Positions 42,489 through 59,908 of a DNA stretch of 64,000 nucleotides are shown here, one piece after another. Each line of letters begins with the position of its first letter. Positions within the stretch are counted from its first letter, which is position 1. The stretch is from assembly GCA_965203265.1 (NCBI GenBank), contig CBDBBV010000002.1, positions 62,001 through 126,000 on the forward strand, read 5' to 3'. The position numbers and the translations under genes are program-made. This DNA comes from JAHRAW01 sp965203265 (GTDB lineage Bacteria > Pseudomonadota > Gammaproteobacteria > Arenicellales > Poriferihabitantaceae). A model generated the notes under the pieces. It was not told where the DNA came from. It did not search any database and saw nothing but the letters and a program-made list of their open reading frames with translations.

Positions 42489-42594
42489 GCGGCTGTGTGC
42501 CGGCTACCGATCATCCGCCGCGCCGATGCCGGCGGAGGTGATCCGCTCCGCGCGGGTTTGTGACGGCGCGATCCGACTTAATCCAGAGGCAATC

Positions 42595-51001
<8,407 letters not shown>

Positions 51002-51005
<4 letters not shown>

Positions 51006-51030
51006 CAGGAAACCCGACACGGCATAGAAT
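51002..51030 (+). promoter_or_regulatory. Consensus sigma-70 promoter of the rpsL operon
   Basis: TTGACA (51002-51007), exactly 17 bp spacer, TAGAAT (51025-51030). The -35 overlaps the rpoC stop codon. It drives rpsL-rpsG-fusA-tuf and probably the S10 genes beyond, with a leader of ~105 nt. Confidence 0.8.
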
Positions 51031-51142
51031 ACTGCGCCTTTGCAAGCGCGGGCGGGCGGCGAAAGCGCCAACTCGCCCCGGCGCTTGGGGTTCGCGCGCG
51101 AAATTCTGCGTGAAAATTTCAGGATAACCGAGACATCGAGAC

Positions 51143-51517
51143 ATGCCAACACGCAACCAACTGGTCAGAAACCCGCGAGTCCGGCAGGTGAAGAAGTCCA
51201 ATGTGCCCGCATTGCAGGCGTGCCCGCAGAAGCGGGGGGTGTGCACCCGGGTGTACACCACGACGCCGAAAAAGCCGAACTCGGCGTTGCGCAAGGTGGC
51301 GCGCGTGCGGTTGACCAACGGCTACGAGGTGACCACCTATATCGGCGGCGAGGGGCACAACCTTCAGGAACACTCGGTGGTGTTGCTGCGCGGTGGTCGC
51401 GTCAAGGATCTGCCCGGCGTGCGCTACCACGCCGTGCGCGGGGCGCTGGATACTTCCGGCGTGTCCGATCGTCGTCAGGGCAGGTCCAAATACGGAGCCA
51501 AGCGTCCCAAGTCGTGA
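51143..51517 (+). CDS. rpsL: Ribosomal protein S12
   Basis: 124 residues. TTPKKPNSALRKVARVRLTNG and GRVKDLPGVRYH keep the lysines associated with streptomycin sensitivity and decoding accuracy. First gene of the str operon; followed by an unusually long 281-bp gap before rpsG. Confidence 0.97.
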   Translation: MPTRNQLVRNPRVRQVKKSNVPALQACPQKRGVCTRVYTTTPKKPNSALRKVARVRLTNGYEVTTYIGGEGHNLQEHSVVLLRGGRVKDLPGVRYHAVRGALDTSGVSDRRQGRSKYGAKRPKS

Positions 51518-51650
51518 GTCGGCTTGAAGTACCCGCAGCTCGCGGTGCAGGGGCGGCGGGGCGATGTGAAAAACGGGCGGAGTGAGCGTCCGGCGCGGTG
51601 ACAGCCAGTCGGTGTCGCCGCCGAATTCGAAACTCCCGGTTCGGCCGATA

Positions 51651-51707
51651 GGCCATTCCACGGGGTTGGCTTTCCCTCGCGGGAAAGCGTGGTGGGCCGG
51701 AATGGCC
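51651..51707 (+). promoter_or_regulatory. Structured RNA element in the rpsL-rpsG gap
   Basis: Nested complementary pairs. The outer GGCCATTCC (51651-51659) pairs with GGAATGGCC (51699-51707), the middle CCACG (51658-51662) with CGTGG (51688-51692), and the inner CTTTCCC (51670-51676) with GGGAAAG (51681-51687) around a TCGC loop. Outer and middle arms share two bases, so they may be alternative. In E. coli S7 represses its own synthesis by binding the rpsL-rpsG spacer, so this is a candidate S7 site. Confidence 0.5.
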
Positions 51708-51798
51708 GTAAACTTTCTACCTTGCTGCGGGCACAGGCGGTTTTGTCAGTCTGTGCGCGCGGCGGTGATTCAACAACGGGTTGACAGGGGTTGCCCCC

Positions 51799-52269
51799 AT
51801 GCCAAGACGAAGAGAAATACCGAAGCGCGACATATTGCCGGATCCGAAATACAAGGATCGGACCGTCGCCAAATTCATCAATGTAATGATGCTGAACGGC
51901 AAGAAATCCATCGCCGAAAAAATCCTGTATGACGCGCTTGAGATCATCAAGGAGCGAGGCAAGGATGATCCGGTCGGCGTCTTCAACGAGGCCATTGAGA
52001 AAGTGAGCCCCGGCGTCGAGGTGAAGAGCCGGCGCGTCGGCGGCGCGACCTATCAGGTGCCGGTGGAAGTCCGGCCGAACCGGCAGTTGGCGCTGGCAAT
52101 GCGCTGGCTGGTGGAAGCCGCGCGCAAGCGAAACGAACAGTCCATGACCGCCCGACTGGCGGGCGAATTGATGGACGCCTCTCAGGAGCGCGGCAGCGCG
52201 TTCAAAAAGCGCGAAGATACCCACAAGATGGCGGAAGCCAACAAGGCTTTCTCCCATTATCGCTTCTGA
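51799..52269 (+). CDS. rpsG: Ribosomal protein S7
   Basis: 156 residues from ATG 51799 (MPRRREIPKRDILPDPKY), the family start; six in-frame upstream codons are not conserved. MMLNGKKSIAEKILY and the C-terminal R-DTHKMAEANKAFSHYRF are typical. It nucleates 30S head assembly and in E. coli is the operon's translational regulator. Confidence 0.97.
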   Translation: MPRRREIPKRDILPDPKYKDRTVAKFINVMMLNGKKSIAEKILYDALEIIKERGKDDPVGVFNEAIEKVSPGVEVKSRRVGGATYQVPVEVRPNRQLALAMRWLVEAARKRNEQSMTARLAGELMDASQERGSAFKKREDTHKMAEANKAFSHYRF

Positions 52270-52323
52270 TTTCCGATTCCCATTCCTTTCCTTCTTTCCG
52301 ATAGTCCGTAGAGAGTGATCCCC

Positions 52324-54414
52324 GTGGCGCGAAAAACCCCACTCGAGCAGTACCGCAACATCGGCATCATGGCGCACATCGACGCCGGCAAGACCACGAC
52401 CACCGAGCGCGTGCTCTTCTACACCGGGCTTTCCCACAAGATGGGCGAAGTGCACGACGGCAACGCGGTCATGGACTGGATGGAGCAGGAACAGGAACGC
52501 GGCATCACCATCACCTCCGCGGCGACCACCTGCTTCTGGTCCGGCATGGGCAGGCAGTATCCGCGCCATCGCATCAACATCATCGACACCCCGGGCCACG
52601 TGGACTTCACCATCGAGGTGGAGCGCTCGTTGCGGGTGCTCGACGGCGCGGTGGCGGTTTTCTGCGCGGTGGGCGGCTGTGAACCCCAGTCCGAGACGGT
52701 GTGGCGGCAGGCCAACAAATACCATGTTCCACGCATGGCCTTCGTCAATAAAATGGATCGCACCGGCGCGGATTTCTTCCGCGTGGTCGAGCAAATCCGC
52801 ACGCGCCTGGGCGCCAATCCGGTGGCGATGCAGATTCCCATCGGCGCGGAAGATGACTTCGAGGGCGTGGTGGATCTGGTGAAGATGAAATCTATTCACT
52901 GGGATCAGGCGTCCATGGGCGCCAAATTCGACGAGCGCGACATCCCCGCGCACCTGCTGGCGCAGTGCGAGGAATACCACGACAAACTGGTCGAGGCGGC
53001 GGCGGAGTCGGACGAATCTCTGATGGAGAAATACTTCGAGGACGGGCAGCTGAGCGAGCAGGACATCCGCACAGGCATACGAACCCGCACCCTGAACAAC
53101 GAAATCATCCCGGTATTTTGCGGCTCCGCATTCAAGAACAAGGGCGTGCAGGCGATGCTCGACGGGGTGATCGATTACATGCCGAGCCCGCTGGATGTGC
53201 CGCCGATCACCGGCACCGGCGCGGACGGCGAAACCGAACTGGTGCGCGAGGCCGACGACAATGCGCCATTTTCGGCGCTCGGCTTCAAGATCATGACCGA
53301 TCCGTTTTTCGGCCAGCTGGTATTTTTCCGGGTATATTCCGGCGTCCTCGCTTCCGGCGACACCGTGTACAACTCGGTCAAGGGCAAGAAAGAGCGCGTC
53401 GGCCGCATTTTGCAGATGCACTCCAACAACCGCGAAGACATCAAGGAAGTCCGAGCCGGCGACATCGCCGCCGCGGTCGGGCTCAAGTATGTTACCACCG
53501 GCGACACGTTGTGCGACCAGAACTCGGAAGTCGTGCTCGAGCGCATGGAATTCCCCGATCCGGTAATCTCCCAAGCGGTCGAGCCGAAAACCAAGAGCGA
53601 TCAGGAGAAACTGGGGGTGGCGCTGGGCAAGCTGGCCAAGGAGGATCCGTCGTTTCAGGTACGCGCCGACGAGGAATCCGGCCAGACCATCATCTCCGGC
53701 ATGGGCGAGTTGCATCTGGAAATCATCATCGACCGTCTCCGGCGGGAATTCAATGTGGCCGCGAATGTGGGCCGGCCGCAGGTGGCATATCGGGAAACCA
53801 TCACCGCAAAGGTCGAGCAGGAACACAAATACGCCAAGCAAACCGGCGGCAGGGGCCAGTACGGCCATGTATTCATCCGCCTGGAGCCGCGGGAACTGGG
53901 CGCCGGCTACGAATTCGTCGACGAGATCAAGGGCGGCGTGATCCCCCGGGAATACATTCCGGCGGTAAACAAGGGAATTCAGGAAGCGATGCAATCCGGA
54001 ATCATCGCCGGCTATCCGGTGATCGATGTCAAGGTGACCCTGTACTACGGCTCCTACCATGAAGTGGACTCGTCCGAGCACGCCTTCAAGGCGGCTGGCA
54101 TCCAAGCCTTTCGGGAAGGGGCGCGGCAGGCCAGACCGCAACTGCTCGAACCGCTGATGGCGGTGGAAGTAGTCACGCCGGAAGAATACATGGGCAGCGT
54201 CAACGGAGATTTGAGCGCGCGCCGCGGCATGATTCAGGAAATGGCGGATTCCCCCGGCGGCAAGACGGTCAAGGCGGAAGTGCCGTTGTCGGAAATGTTC
54301 GGCTATGCCACCGCGTTGCGCTCGGCCACGCAGGGCAGAGCCGCTTACACCATGGAATTCAAGAAATACGCGCCGGTTCCGGCGAGCGTGGCGGAAGCCA
54401 TCAAGGCCGCCTAG
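52324..54414 (+). CDS. fusA: Elongation factor G
   Basis: 696 residues from GTG 52324 (M-ARKTPLEQYRNIGIMAHIDAG); GTG 52315 in the same frame would add three residues. P-loop AHIDAGKTTTTER, DTPGHVDFT and NKMDRTGAD are present, then domains II-V with GMGELHLEII and RGQYGHVFI. GTPase of translocation and, with Frr, of ribosome recycling. Confidence 0.97.
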   Translation: MARKTPLEQYRNIGIMAHIDAGKTTTTERVLFYTGLSHKMGEVHDGNAVMDWMEQEQERGITITSAATTCFWSGMGRQYPRHRINIIDTPGHVDFTIEVERSLRVLDGAVAVFCAVGGCEPQSETVWRQANKYHVPRMAFVNKMDRTGADFFRVVEQIRTRLGANPVAMQIPIGAEDDFEGVVDLVKMKSIHWDQASMGAKFDERDIPAHLLAQCEEYHDKLVEAAAESDESLMEKYFEDGQLSEQDIRTGIRTRTLNNEIIPVFCGSAFKNKGVQAMLDGVIDYMPSPLDVPPITGTGADGETELVREADDNAPFSALGFKIMTDPFFGQLVFFRVYSGVLASGDTVYNSVKGKKERVGRILQMHSNNREDIKEVRAGDIAAAVGLKYVTTGDTLCDQNSEVVLERMEFPDPVISQAVEPKTKSDQEKLGVALGKLAKEDPSFQVRADEESGQTIISGMGELHLEIIIDRLRREFNVAANVGRPQVAYRETITAKVEQEHKYAKQTGGRGQYGHVFIRLEPRELGAGYEFVDEIKGGVIPREYIPAVNKGIQEAMQSGIIAGYPVIDVKVTLYYGSYHEVDSSEHAFKAAGIQAFREGARQARPQLLEPLMAVEVVTPEEYMGSVNGDLSARRGMIQEMADSPGGKTVKAEVPLSEMFGYATALRSATQGRAAYTMEFKKYAPVPASVAEAIKAA

Positions 54415-54455
54415 GGTGGCCGCAAGCGATACATTGCCCTTCGGGAGATAACGAT

Positions 54456-55646
54456 ATGGCCAAAGAGAAGTTTGAGCGCAGCAAGCCGCACATCAATGTG
54501 GGCACGATAGGACATGTGGATCATGGCAAGACCACGTTGACGGCGGCGTTGACGAAAGTTTTGTCGGATCGCTACGGCGGTCAGAGCAAGGCGTTCGAGG
54601 ACATAGACAACGCGCCGGAGGAGCGCGCGCGAGGCATCACCATTGCCACGGCGCATGTGGAATACGAGACTGGCGCGCGGCATTACGCCCACGTGGACTG
54701 TCCCGGCCACGCGGATTATGTGAAAAACATGATCACCGGTGCGGCGCAGATGGACGGAGCGGTATTGGTGGTATCGGCGGCGGACGGCCCGATGCCGCAG
54801 ACGCGCGAACACATTTTGCTGGCGCGTCAGGTTGGCGTTCCGCACATCGTGGTGTACCTGAACAAGGCGGACATGGTGGACGATGAGGAGTTGCTGGAGT
54901 TGGTGGAGATGGAAGTGCGCGAACTATTGAGCAAGTACGATTTCCCCGGAGACGACACGCCGATCATCACCGGCAGCGCATTGAAGGCGTTGGAGGGAGA
55001 TGAATCGGATCTAGGCGGCGGTTCCATCCTGAAACTGGCGGAGGCACTGGACGCGCACATACCGGAGCCGGAGCGAGCGGTGGACGGAGACTTTCTCATG
55101 CCGGTTGAGGATGTATTCTCGATTTCGGGCCGGGGCACGGTAGTAACGGGTCGCATCGAGCGAGGCGTTGTGAAAGTCGGCGAGGAAGTAGCCATAGTCG
55201 GTCTGCGCAAGACCGCATCGACCACTTGCACCGGCGTGGAGATGTTCCGCAAATTGCTGGACGAGGGTAGAGCGGGCGACAATGTTGGCATATTGCTGCG
55301 CGGCACGAAGCGTGATCAGGTGGAGCGAGGACAGGTATTAGCGCGTCCGGGCTCGATCACGCCGCACACGAGATTCGAGTCGGAGGTATACATTTTGTCG
55401 AAGGAGGAGGGTGGTCGGCACACGCCGTTTTTTGCGGGTTATCGCCCGCAGTTTTACTTTCGCACGACGGATGTGACGGGAGCGGTGGAGTTGCCGTCCG
55501 GTGTGGAGATGGTGATGCCCGGCGACAATATAGGTTTGACGGCGGAGTTGATTTCGCCGATAGCGATGGAGGAGGGCTTGCGCTTTGCGATACGCGAGGG
55601 TGGTCGCACCGTGGGCGCCGGCGTGGTTACCAAGATCGTCAAGTGA
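54456..55646 (+). CDS. tuf: Elongation factor Tu, copy 2
   Basis: 396 residues. The protein is the same as copy 1 by eye; the DNA differs at a few tens of synonymous sites, and the flanks are unrelated, so this is a true second gene kept alike by gene conversion. It shares copy 1's use of ATA and TTG codons. Last gene of the str operon, 52 bp before rpsJ. Confidence 0.98.
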   Translation: MAKEKFERSKPHINVGTIGHVDHGKTTLTAALTKVLSDRYGGQSKAFEDIDNAPEERARGITIATAHVEYETGARHYAHVDCPGHADYVKNMITGAAQMDGAVLVVSAADGPMPQTREHILLARQVGVPHIVVYLNKADMVDDEELLELVEMEVRELLSKYDFPGDDTPIITGSALKALEGDESDLGGGSILKLAEALDAHIPEPERAVDGDFLMPVEDVFSISGRGTVVTGRIERGVVKVGEEVAIVGLRKTASTTCTGVEMFRKLLDEGRAGDNVGILLRGTKRDQVERGQVLARPGSITPHTRFESEVYILSKEEGGRHTPFFAGYRPQFYFRTTDVTGAVELPSGVEMVMPGDNIGLTAELISPIAMEEGLRFAIREGGRTVGAGVVTKIVK

Positions 55647-55698
55647 TCTCGATCCATCCCGATTCAATCCCACAGAGATGAGCAGCGAGCGTTCAACC

Positions 55699-56016
55699 AT
55701 GAAAGTCGAGAGTCAGAAAATTCGCATCAGCCTGAAGGCGTTCGACCACAGGACGATCGATCGCTCGGCGCGGGAAATTGTCGAGACCGCCCGCCGTACC
55801 GGCGCGCTGGTGATGGGCCCGATCCCGCTGCCCACCCGCATCGAGAAATACACCTTGCTGCGTTCGCCTCACGCCAACAAGACGGCGCGCGACCAGTTCG
55901 AGATCAGAACCCACAAGCGCATTCTCGACATCGTCGAACCCACCGACAAGACGGTGGATGCGCTGATGAAGCTGGATCTGGCGGCCGGGGTCGATGTCGA
56001 GATCAAACTCAACTGA
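55699..56016 (+). CDS. rpsJ: Ribosomal protein S10 (NusE)
   Basis: 105 residues from ATG 55699 (MKVESQKIRISLKAFDHR); ATG 55678 in frame is an alternative adding seven residues. GPIPLPTRIEKYT--RSPH-NK-ARDQFE is diagnostic. 30S protein and NusG partner in antitermination; first gene of the S10 operon. Confidence 0.96.
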   Translation: MKVESQKIRISLKAFDHRTIDRSAREIVETARRTGALVMGPIPLPTRIEKYTLLRSPHANKTARDQFEIRTHKRILDIVEPTDKTVDALMKLDLAAGVDVEIKLN

Positions 56017-56049
56017 CCCAACTGCCCGCTGAATTGATGGTTTGACAAC

Positions 56050-56706
56050 ATGACGATCGGACTGATAGGCAAGAAAATCGGTATGACGCGGATCTTCACC
56101 GAAGAGGGGAAGTCGCGGCCGGTTACCGTGGTGGAGGCGACTCCCAACCGTGTTACGCAGGTGAAAACCGAGGGGAGCGACGGCTACGATGCGGTGCAGG
56201 TAACCATCGGCCAACGCCGCGCGCGGCGAGTCACCAAGGCGATGCAGGGGCATTTCGCCAAAGCCGGAGTCGAGCCGGGTCGGGGCGTTTGGGAATTCCG
56301 CCTCGGCGAGCCGGCCGCGGTCGAATTGCAGCCGGGATCGGAACTGACCGTGGAAATGTTCAGTCGCGGCGAGAAGGTGGATGTTACCGGGCGCACCATC
56401 GGCAAGGGTTTCGCCGGCGTGATGAAACGCTACGGCTTCCGTGGCGGGCGTGCCTCCCACGGCAACTCCAAGGCGCACCGCTCGGCGGGCGCCATCGGCC
56501 ATGCCCAGTTTCCCGGGCGCGTCTTCAAGGGCAAGAAGATGGCTGGGCAGATGGGCGCGGTGCGGCGGGTTCAGCAGGGTTTGGAAGTGTTGCGGGTGGA
56601 AGGCGAGCGCAACCTGCTGTTGATCGGCGGTTCGATCCCCGGCGCTGTGGGCGGCGATGTGATCATCCGTCCGTCGGTGAAAACGGCAAATTCCAATAAA
56701 AAGTGA
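56050..56706 (+). CDS. rplC: Ribosomal protein L3
   Basis: 218 residues. GLIGKKIGMTRIF at the start and the long loop GFAGVMKRYGFRGGRASHGNSKAHRSAGAIG that reaches the peptidyl-transferase centre. GPGRVFKGKKMAGQMG-like PGRVFKGKKMAGQMGA follows. Confidence 0.97.
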   Translation: MTIGLIGKKIGMTRIFTEEGKSRPVTVVEATPNRVTQVKTEGSDGYDAVQVTIGQRRARRVTKAMQGHFAKAGVEPGRGVWEFRLGEPAAVELQPGSELTVEMFSRGEKVDVTGRTIGKGFAGVMKRYGFRGGRASHGNSKAHRSAGAIGHAQFPGRVFKGKKMAGQMGAVRRVQQGLEVLRVEGERNLLLIGGSIPGAVGGDVIIRPSVKTANSNKK

Positions 56707-56751
56707 AGGAGGGAGTGGCAACAATGAATGAATGCAGAACGGTTCGGGAAA

Positions 56752-57384
56752 ATGGCGATTCGATTGACGGTTAACCACGCCGCCGGCGGGCACGGCCATC
56801 TGGATCTGTCCGACGCCACCTTCGGCGGAGCATTCAACGAGCCGCTGGTGCATCAGGTGGTGGTCGCCTATCAGGCGAGCCGGCGAGCCGGCACCCGCGC
56901 GCAGAAGAATCGCGCCGCGGTTCGCGGCGGCGGGAGCAAGCCGTGGCGCCAGAAAGGCACCGGGCGCGCCCGCGCGGGCACCATTCGAAGCCCGATATTT
57001 CGCGGCGGCGGCGTCGCTTTTCCGGCTTCCACCAAGGATTTTTCCCAGAAGGTGAATCGGAAAATGTACCGCGCGGCGATGCGCGCCATCCTGTCCGAGT
57101 TGAATCGTCAGGAGCGCCTGATCGTGGTTGATCGGTTCGCTCTGGAGCAGCCGAGCACCAAGGCGTTGGCCGCCAAGCTGTCGGCTCTGGGAGCGGCCAA
57201 CGGCGTCGCCAAGGCGTTGGTGGTGCTGGCGGAGGAGAATCGAAATGTGGAGCTGTCGGCGCGCAACCTGCCGTCCGTTTCGGTGTGCGTCGGTGGGCGA
57301 ATCGACCCGGTATCCCTGATCAGTCACGACAAGGTGGTGCTCACCGAGGATGCGGCCAAGCAAATCGACGAGGCGTTGCAATGA
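56752..57384 (+). CDS. rplD: Ribosomal protein L4
   Basis: 210 residues from ATG 56752 (MAIRLTVNHAAGG), which aligns with the family N-terminus. ATG 56728 in frame adds eight residues and lies closer to the GAAGGAGGGAG site, so the start is uncertain. HQVVVAYQASRRAGTRAQK and KPWRQKGTGRARAGTIRSP are diagnostic. In E. coli L4 also represses this operon. It overlaps rplW by 4 bp. Confidence 0.95.
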   Translation: MAIRLTVNHAAGGHGHLDLSDATFGGAFNEPLVHQVVVAYQASRRAGTRAQKNRAAVRGGGSKPWRQKGTGRARAGTIRSPIFRGGGVAFPASTKDFSQKVNRKMYRAAMRAILSELNRQERLIVVDRFALEQPSTKALAAKLSALGAANGVAKALVVLAEENRNVELSARNLPSVSVCVGGRIDPVSLISHDKVVLTEDAAKQIDEALQ

Positions 57385-57683
57385 ATCAGGAGCGACTCTG
57401 CCAGATCATTCTCAAGCCGGTGGTTTCGGAAAAAACCACCGTGGCCGCGGACAAGCATCGGCAAATCGCCTTTCAGGTGCTGCCCGACGCCAACAAGGAT
57501 GAAATCCGCCAAGCGGTGGAAACCCTGTTTGAAGTCAAGGTGCGAAGCGTGCAGGTGGCGAACATGCGCGGCAAGGTCAAACGGTTCGGGCGCACGCCGG
57601 GCAAGCGCCAGAACTGGAAGAAGGCATATGTGAAACTGCAGGAAGGCCACGACATCGACTTCCTCGGCATGGCCAGTGCCTGA
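57381..57683 (+). CDS. rplW: Ribosomal protein L23
   Basis: 100 residues from ATG 57381, overlapping rplD as ATGA. ILKPVVSEKTT and QVLPDANKDEI-QAVETLFEVKV are typical, with a basic KRFGRTPGKRQNWKKAYV loop. At the exit tunnel it docks SRP and trigger factor. Confidence 0.96.
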   Translation: MNQERLCQIILKPVVSEKTTVAADKHRQIAFQVLPDANKDEIRQAVETLFEVKVRSVQVANMRGKVKRFGRTPGKRQNWKKAYVKLQEGHDIDFLGMASA

Positions 57684-57730
57684 CGCCGAACACCGAGCGA
57701 TGAATCGAACCGATACCATGAGCGAATGAC

Positions 57731-58555
57731 ATGCCATTAGCCAAACAAAAACCAACCACGCCGGGCCGCAGAGGCATGGTCAAGGTGGTCGCCTCGGGGC
57801 TGCACAAGGGCAAGCCATTTGCGCCGTTGTTGCGCCCGAAAACAGCCACCGACGGGCGCAACAACGCAGGCCGCATCACCGTGCGCCACCGCGGTGGCGG
57901 GCACAAGCGGCGCTATCGGGTGATCGACTTCAAGCGCGCCAAGGACGGAATTTCCGCAACCGTCAAGCGCATCGAATACGATCCCAACCGCAGCGCGCAC
58001 ATCGCATTGCTGGTGTACAAGGACGGCGAACATCGCTACATCATCGCGCCGCGCGGCTTGGCCGTGGGCGATGTGGTGGCATCCGGCGCCGGCTCCGGAT
58101 TTACCCCGGGCAACAGCATGCCTCTCAGAAACATTCCGGTGGGCAGCGTGGTTCACTGCATCGAGCTCAAGCCCGGCAAGGGCGCGCAAATGGCGCGTTC
58201 CGCCGGCGTTTCGGTGCAGTACATCGGCAAGGAGGGAGCCTACGCCCAACTGCGGCTGCGTTCCGGTGAAATGCGCAAGGTGCATCTCGACTGTCGCGCC
58301 ACCATCGGGCAGGTCGGCAATTCGGAGCACAGTCTGGGGAAACTGGGCAAGGCCGGTGCCAAGCGCTGGCGCGGCATTCGCCCGACCGTTCGCGGCGTTG
58401 CCATGAATCCGGTGGATCATCCCCACGGCGGCGGCGAGGGCCGCACCTCCGGCGGGCGCCATCCGGTTTCCCCCTGGGGGGTGCCGACCAAGGGCTATCG
58501 CACCCGTAGCAACAAGCGCACCTCGTCCATGATCATTCGCCGACGCAAGAAATAA
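57731..58555 (+). CDS. rplB: Ribosomal protein L2
   Basis: 274 residues. NAGRITVRHRGGGHKRRYR, the catalytic-region GVAMNPVDHPHGGGEGR (with the conserved His), and C-terminal TKGYRTRSNKRT. Supports peptidyl transfer and 30S association. Confidence 0.98.
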   Translation: MPLAKQKPTTPGRRGMVKVVASGLHKGKPFAPLLRPKTATDGRNNAGRITVRHRGGGHKRRYRVIDFKRAKDGISATVKRIEYDPNRSAHIALLVYKDGEHRYIIAPRGLAVGDVVASGAGSGFTPGNSMPLRNIPVGSVVHCIELKPGKGAQMARSAGVSVQYIGKEGAYAQLRLRSGEMRKVHLDCRATIGQVGNSEHSLGKLGKAGAKRWRGIRPTVRGVAMNPVDHPHGGGEGRTSGGRHPVSPWGVPTKGYRTRSNKRTSSMIIRRRKK

Positions 58556-58557
58556 CC

Positions 58558-58830
58558 ATGCCTCGTTCCGTGAAAAAAGGGCCCTTCGTGGATCACCACC
58601 TGTGGGCGAAAGTCGAAAAGGCGCGGGCGGAAAACTCGCGCAAGCCGATCAAGACGTGGTCGCGGAGATCGATGATCATGCCGGAATTCGTCGGCTTGAC
58701 CATCGCCGTCCACAATGGCCGCCGACACATGCCGGTGCTGATTTCCGAGAACATGGTCGGCCACAAGCTCGGCGAGTTTGCGCCGACTCGAACATACCGC
58801 GGCCATACCGCGGGCAAGAAGGCTCGATAA
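58558..58830 (+). CDS. rpsS: Ribosomal protein S19
   Basis: 90 residues. MPRSVKKGPFVDHHLWAKV and TWSRRSMIMPEFVG; ends FAPTRTYRGHT-GKKAR. Binds the 30S head with S13. Confidence 0.97.
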   Translation: MPRSVKKGPFVDHHLWAKVEKARAENSRKPIKTWSRRSMIMPEFVGLTIAVHNGRRHMPVLISENMVGHKLGEFAPTRTYRGHTAGKKAR

Positions 58831-58832
58831 TC

Positions 58833-59207
58833 ATGCGCGTTACAGCAATCGCAAAATACATCCGCCAGTCGCCGCAGAAATGCCGTCTGGTGGCGGATCA
58901 GATACGCGACAAGCCGGTGGGCAAGGCGCTGGAGATTCTCGAATTCAGCCGCAAGAAGGGGGCGTTGTCGGTGAAGAAGGCGCTCGATGCCGCGATCGCC
59001 AACGCCGAGCACAACGAAGGCGCGGACATCGACGAACTGTGGGTCGATCGAGTGGCGGTGGATCAGGGGCCGACGCTGAAGCGTTTTCGCCCGCGCGCCA
59101 AGGGCCGCGGCGCGCGCATTCTCAAGCGCGCTTGCCGCATCGCCGTGGGCGTGAGCGATGAGCCCCGTCCGAAGCGTGCGAATAAACACAGCCGAGGGCA
59201 GCAATAA
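58833..59207 (+). CDS. rplV: Ribosomal protein L22
   Basis: 124 residues from ATG 58833, 2 bp after rpsS; the open frame upstream overlaps rpsS in another phase and is rejected. IRQSPQKCRLVADQIR, then R--RAKGRGARI loop lining the exit tunnel. The C-terminus carries a ~14-residue basic extension (DEPRPKRANKHSRGQQ). Stop and rpsC start overlap (TAATG). Confidence 0.95.
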   Translation: MRVTAIAKYIRQSPQKCRLVADQIRDKPVGKALEILEFSRKKGALSVKKALDAAIANAEHNEGADIDELWVDRVAVDQGPTLKRFRPRAKGRGARILKRACRIAVGVSDEPRPKRANKHSRGQQ

Positions 59208-59881
59208 TGGGCCAGAAAGTACATCCGCACGGCATCCGTTTGGGGGGTGTCAAGGAATGGACCGCCAAGTGGTATGCCGACAAGCGCGGCTACGCCGAGA
59301 CTTTGGCGAGCGACCTGAAGATACGCGAGTTCATTTCCCGGCGATTGGTCAATGCCGCGTTGAGCCGCGTCGTCATCGACCGCCCGTCGCAGAACCTGAA
59401 CATCACCATCTTCACCGCCCGCCCGGGCATCGTCATCGGCAAGAAGGGGGAAGACATCGAGCGCCTGCGCCATCAACTGGCGCGCATGAACGGCGTGCCG
59501 GTGCAGGTGGCGGTGGAGGAAATTCGCAAACCGGAACTGGACGCCAAACTGGTGGCGGAAAACATCTGTCAGCAGCTGGAGAAGCGCATCATGTTCCGGC
59601 GGGCGATGAAGCGCGCGGTGCAGAATTCCATGCGCCTCGGCGCCAAGGGCGTCAAGGTGATGCTCGCGGGCCGATTGAATGGCGCTGAAATCGCGCGCAC
59701 CGAGTGGTATCGGGAAGGGCGCGTGCCGCTGCATACGCTGCGCGCCGACATCGATTACGGGGTGCACGAGGCGCGCACCACATATGGGATCATCGGCGTG
59801 AAGGTGTGGATTTTCAAAGGCGAGGTATTGGCGCCGGAGAAAGACGCAGCCGAAATCTCCGGAAATAGTGAATCTGCCTAG
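59207..59881 (+). CDS. rpsC: Ribosomal protein S3
   Basis: 224 residues. GQKVHPHGIRLG start, KH domain with RPGIVIGKKGEDIERLR, and the C-terminal RAMKRAVQNSMRLGAKGVKVM. Part of the mRNA entry helicase. Confidence 0.97.
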   Translation: MGQKVHPHGIRLGGVKEWTAKWYADKRGYAETLASDLKIREFISRRLVNAALSRVVIDRPSQNLNITIFTARPGIVIGKKGEDIERLRHQLARMNGVPVQVAVEEIRKPELDAKLVAENICQQLEKRIMFRRAMKRAVQNSMRLGAKGVKVMLAGRLNGAEIARTEWYREGRVPLHTLRADIDYGVHEARTTYGIIGVKVWIFKGEVLAPEKDAAEISGNSESA

Positions 59882-59908
59882 GAAACGACAGGACACGAGA
59901 ATACGATC

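Noticed and set aside
51475..54141. 888-codon minus-strand ORF
   Set aside because: Antisense shadow of fusA and rpsG.
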